Positions 4,964 through 6,277 of a DNA stretch of 6,277 bases are shown one piece after another; position 1 is the stretch's first letter; every line of letters begins with the position of its first letter. The DNA is from Oscillospiraceae bacterium (GTDB taxonomy: Bacteria > Bacillota > Clostridia > Oscillospirales > Ruminococcaceae): the NCBI GenBank assembly GCA_900768245.1, contig CAAGCE010000102.1, positions 1-6,277 of the forward strand, given 5' to 3'. The notes below the pieces were generated by a model. It ran no database searches. It was given only the letters and a program-made list of their open reading frames with translations, and was not told where the DNA came from. The position numbers and the translations under genes are program-made.

Positions 4964-5018
4964 CCGCCGCTTGCAGCAAGCTTTAATTTGCTGCAGTGCC
5001 GGCGGTGTTTTGCTTTGG
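4964..5018 (+). terminator. Probable terminator of the PP2C gene
   Basis: Starting 4 nt after the stop codon, CCGCCG (4964-4969) pairs with CGGCGG (5000-5005), and an inner stem pairs TGCAGCAA (4972-4979) with TTGCTGCA (4988-4995) over an 8-nt loop. A T-rich GTTTTGCTTT follows. The two stems are separated by small asymmetric bulges. It is a strong hairpin with a moderate U tract. Confidence 0.75.
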
Positions 5019-5135
5019 GGCGGTTCAATGCCCTCAGTAAAAGTCCGTGCTTTTTATGGTATGGGACACGTCTGCCGCAGCTTTAAGCAAAAGCCGGCTT
5101 TCCCAAATAAAAAATAAAAAAGGAACGAAGCTTTG
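5019..5135. other. Convergent intergenic stretch between PP2C and spoVAC
   Basis: No gene seen. It contains a 12-bp perfect palindrome AAAGCCGGCTTT (5090-5101). Next to it is an A-rich run (5105-5121) that reads as T-rich downstream of spoVAC on the minus strand. A clear GC-rich stem directly before that run is missing, so spoVAC termination here is plausible but not shown. Confidence 0.4.
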
Positions 5136-5585
5136 CTACTTTAAAAAGAAATAGTAGATAAGCCCATACACAACGGAAGCCACCGTGCCGTACAGAATAA
5201 CCGGTCCCGAGATGATGAAAATTTTTGCGCCAAGTCCGAGGACAAAGCCTTCTGCCTTAAATTCAAGAGCCGGTGACACTACGGCATTCGCAAAGCCTGT
5301 TATCGGCACAAGCGTACCTGCTCCGCCGTGCTTGGCAAGCTTTTCATAAAGTCCGAGACCCGTTAATATCGCACTTATAAGCACAAGCGTCACAGATGTC
5401 CACGAGGCGGCGGTCTTGGTGTCGAAGCCTGCGCTGCTGTAAATGTTGTTTATAAGCTGACCGATGCAGCAGATAAGTCCGCCGATGATAAAGGCTTTTG
5501 GTATGCTTATCCAGCTTTTTGTGTTGGGCGAAGCTTTTTTCACCATTTCGCCGTACTGTTCGGGTGTATAGCTTTTTATACTCAT
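5136..5585 (-). CDS. spoVAC: Stage V sporulation protein AC (SpoVAC)
   Basis: This 149-residue membrane protein matches SpoVAC (B. subtilis about 150 aa), a mechanosensitive-type channel component of the spore inner membrane that moves Ca-dipicolinate during sporulation and germination. Hydrophobic segments are at about 29-49, 62-80, 91-107 (amphipathic) and 121-147. Family hallmarks are KAFIIGGLICCIGQ (30-43), LISAILTGLGLYEKL (69-83), the GAGTLVPITGFANA stretch (88-101) and PALEFKAEGFVLG (105-117). Start ATG 5583-5585 has GGAGGA 7 nt upstream (5593-5598). Normally spoVAC is followed by spoVAD and spoVAE. Here nothing follows it: the next gene lies on the opposite strand, so it is an orphan in this window. 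It is divergent from the YkgJ-type gene. CATAAACTA on the minus strand (5604-5612) fits a loose sigma-K/E -10, but I found no matching -35, nor a clear sigma-G promoter. Confidence 0.93.
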   Translation of the reverse strand: MSIKSYTPEQYGEMVKKASPNTKSWISIPKAFIIGGLICCIGQLINNIYSSAGFDTKTAASWTSVTLVLISAILTGLGLYEKLAKHGGAGTLVPITGFANAVVSPALEFKAEGFVLGLGAKIFIISGPVILYGTVASVVYGLIYYFFLK

Positions 5586-5612
5586 AAAAAATTCCTCCGA
5601 AATATAGTTTAT

Positions 5613-5644
5613 GAATAATTTAACCGTTAAAACGTCGGTTATTC
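5613..5644. repeat. Dyad symmetry between spoVAC and the cysteine-cluster gene
   Basis: TTTAAC and GTTAAA flank one C, a 13-bp palindrome at 5619-5631. Overlapping it is a larger inverted repeat: AACCG (5622-5626) pairs with CGGTT (5636-5640), and outside it GAATA (5613-5617) is complementary to TATTC (5640-5644). Its position in an 80-bp divergent gap suggests an operator or a leader hairpin. No protein can be named. Confidence 0.5.
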
Positions 5645-5665
5645 ACATAAAGAAAGGAAAAAACA

Positions 5666-6154
5666 ATGTTAAAAAATATTTTATCGGGAAAATCCTGCGC
5701 AGCCTGCCGTATATGCTGCGTTTTTGATAAATACGACCTTTGGGAAACTCCGATAGTTACGGAAGAGGTCTATGAAAAGGTCAGAGCCGAATATCCCGAG
5801 GTAGAATTCGTCTGTAAGGGCAGCAATCGCCTTTTCAGAATGACTCCTGAGAATGTTGACGGCGAGGAGCTTTACTACTGCCCTATGCTCGACCATAAAA
5901 CGGGCTGCAAACTTGGCGACAGCAAGCCATTTGATTGCAGGATATGGCCTTACCGCATAATGGAGCTTGGCGGAAAAAAGGTCATTTCCATAGCGTCCAT
6001 ATGCCCCGAAATGTACAAAAAGCCGCTGAAAGACCTTGTTGACGAGCTTGACAGAAACGGTCTTGCGGATAAAATTTTTGCCGAGGCTGAAAAAAATCCC
6101 GATATGGTAAAGCCATATCAGGACGGTTATCCTATTTTAAAAGTTAAAAATTAA
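5666..6154 (+). CDS. YkgJ-type CxxCxxCC cysteine-cluster protein
   Basis: This 162-residue protein has the CxxCxxCC family pattern, thought to chelate zinc or iron, possibly an iron-sulfur cluster. N-terminal ligands are C11, C14, C17 and C18. The second half of the site is C72 (YYCPML), C81 (GCKLGDSKP), C91 (DCRIWP) and C113 (ICPEM). A ninth cysteine is C50. The motif run CPML, GCKLGDSKPFDCRIWPYR is the usual family core. No signal peptide or membrane segment is visible, so it is probably cytosolic. Biochemical function is unknown for most members. Start ATG 5666 has AAAGGA (5653-5658) 7 nt upstream. It is divergent from spoVAC; downstream sequence shows no clear terminator, so a longer transcript is possible. 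Family confidence is high, function unknown. Confidence 0.9.
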   Translation: MLKNILSGKSCAACRICCVFDKYDLWETPIVTEEVYEKVRAEYPEVEFVCKGSNRLFRMTPENVDGEELYYCPMLDHKTGCKLGDSKPFDCRIWPYRIMELGGKKVISIASICPEMYKKPLKDLVDELDRNGLADKIFAEAEKNPDMVKPYQDGYPILKVKN

Positions 6155-6277
6155 CGACCTATAATACTAATAACCATTTAACCTATGGATAAAATACGGT
6201 GGCTATAATACGCCCACTCTGCATCAAACTCCCTTGAAAGGCGGCAGCCTGTCTGCGGTCGTTTTCTTTGATTGGAC
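6155..6277. other. Right-edge intergenic sequence with repeated TATAATAC motifs
   Basis: No supported gene. Related blocks recur every 21-24 bp: ACCTATAATAC at 6157, ACCTATGG then AAAATACGG from 6181, and GCTATAATACG at 6203. Two perfect TATAAT hexamers (6160-6165 and 6204-6209) lack a good -35, so they are weak promoter candidates for a gene beyond the window. The final 60 bp are richer in GC and end in GGTCGTTTTCTTT. Only a 4-bp stem (GCAG 6244-6247, CTGC 6253-6256) precedes that T run, so a terminator is weak. Confidence 0.35.

Noticed and set aside
5681..5896. 71-codon minus-strand frame
   Set aside because: Antisense shadow of the CxxCxxCC gene.
1..6277. CRISPR array, phage or insertion sequence
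   Set aside because: No regularly spaced direct repeats, no transposase or integrase motifs and no terminal inverted repeats around a gene were seen.

Overview
The window looks like chromosomal DNA of a spore-forming, low-to-mid GC Gram-positive anaerobe of the class Clostridia. An Oscillospirales / Ruminococcus / [Eubacterium] siraeum-like organism is my inference. It rests on a clostridial alpha/beta-type SASP, a SpoVAC, strong GGAGG-type ribosome sites, sigma-A-type promoters, a PocR-domain chemoreceptor and dispersed-looking hairpins at the left edge. I recognise a family for all nine genes. I see no rRNA, tRNA, CRISPR array, transposase or integrase.

Layout. (1) Positions 1-249 hold no convincing gene: several GC-rich inverted repeats, then an intrinsic terminator for the small acid-soluble spore protein gene (minus strand, 250-438). 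(2) Diverging from the SASP gene is a YfbR-like HD-domain 5'-nucleotidase (633-1229, plus). It converges, with only 3 bp between stop codons, on rlmH. (3) rlmH (1233-1718) and the metallo-beta-lactamase-fold gene yycJ/walJ (1729-2499) form a minus-strand operon with overlapping translation signals. Its sigma-A promoter at 2529-2557 carries a 15-bp palindrome in the spacer. (4) A second minus-strand operon has a consensus promoter (4008-4036), a soluble PocR-sensor/MCP-signalling protein (2939-3943), a small YjfB-like putative motility protein (2708-2902) and a strong terminator (2651-2692). (5) Divergent from it is a stand-alone PP2C-type Ser/Thr phosphatase (4214-4960, plus) with its own promoter and terminator. 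(6) A lone spoVAC (5136-5585, minus) diverges from a CxxCxxCC (YkgJ-type) cysteine-cluster protein (5666-6154, plus). The last 123 bp are AT-rich, then GC-richer, and hold no supported gene.

How the genes fit together. SASP and SpoVAC belong to spore DNA protection and spore dipicolinate uptake. RlmH modifies the ribosome, and YycJ/WalJ is its usual neighbour in the Bacillus/Staphylococcus wal region. The PocR-MCP plus YjfB pair suggests a cytoplasmic ligand-sensing input to a chemotaxis or CheA/CheW-type pathway in an organism that is, or recently was, motile. Most of the window is ordinary housekeeping or lineage-typical content. The parts most worth a second look are the minimal PocR-MCP/YjfB operon, the orphan SpoVAC, the palindrome inside the yycJ promoter and the unexplained repeat-like sequence at both window ends. 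I did not find a clear previously undescribed multi-gene system.
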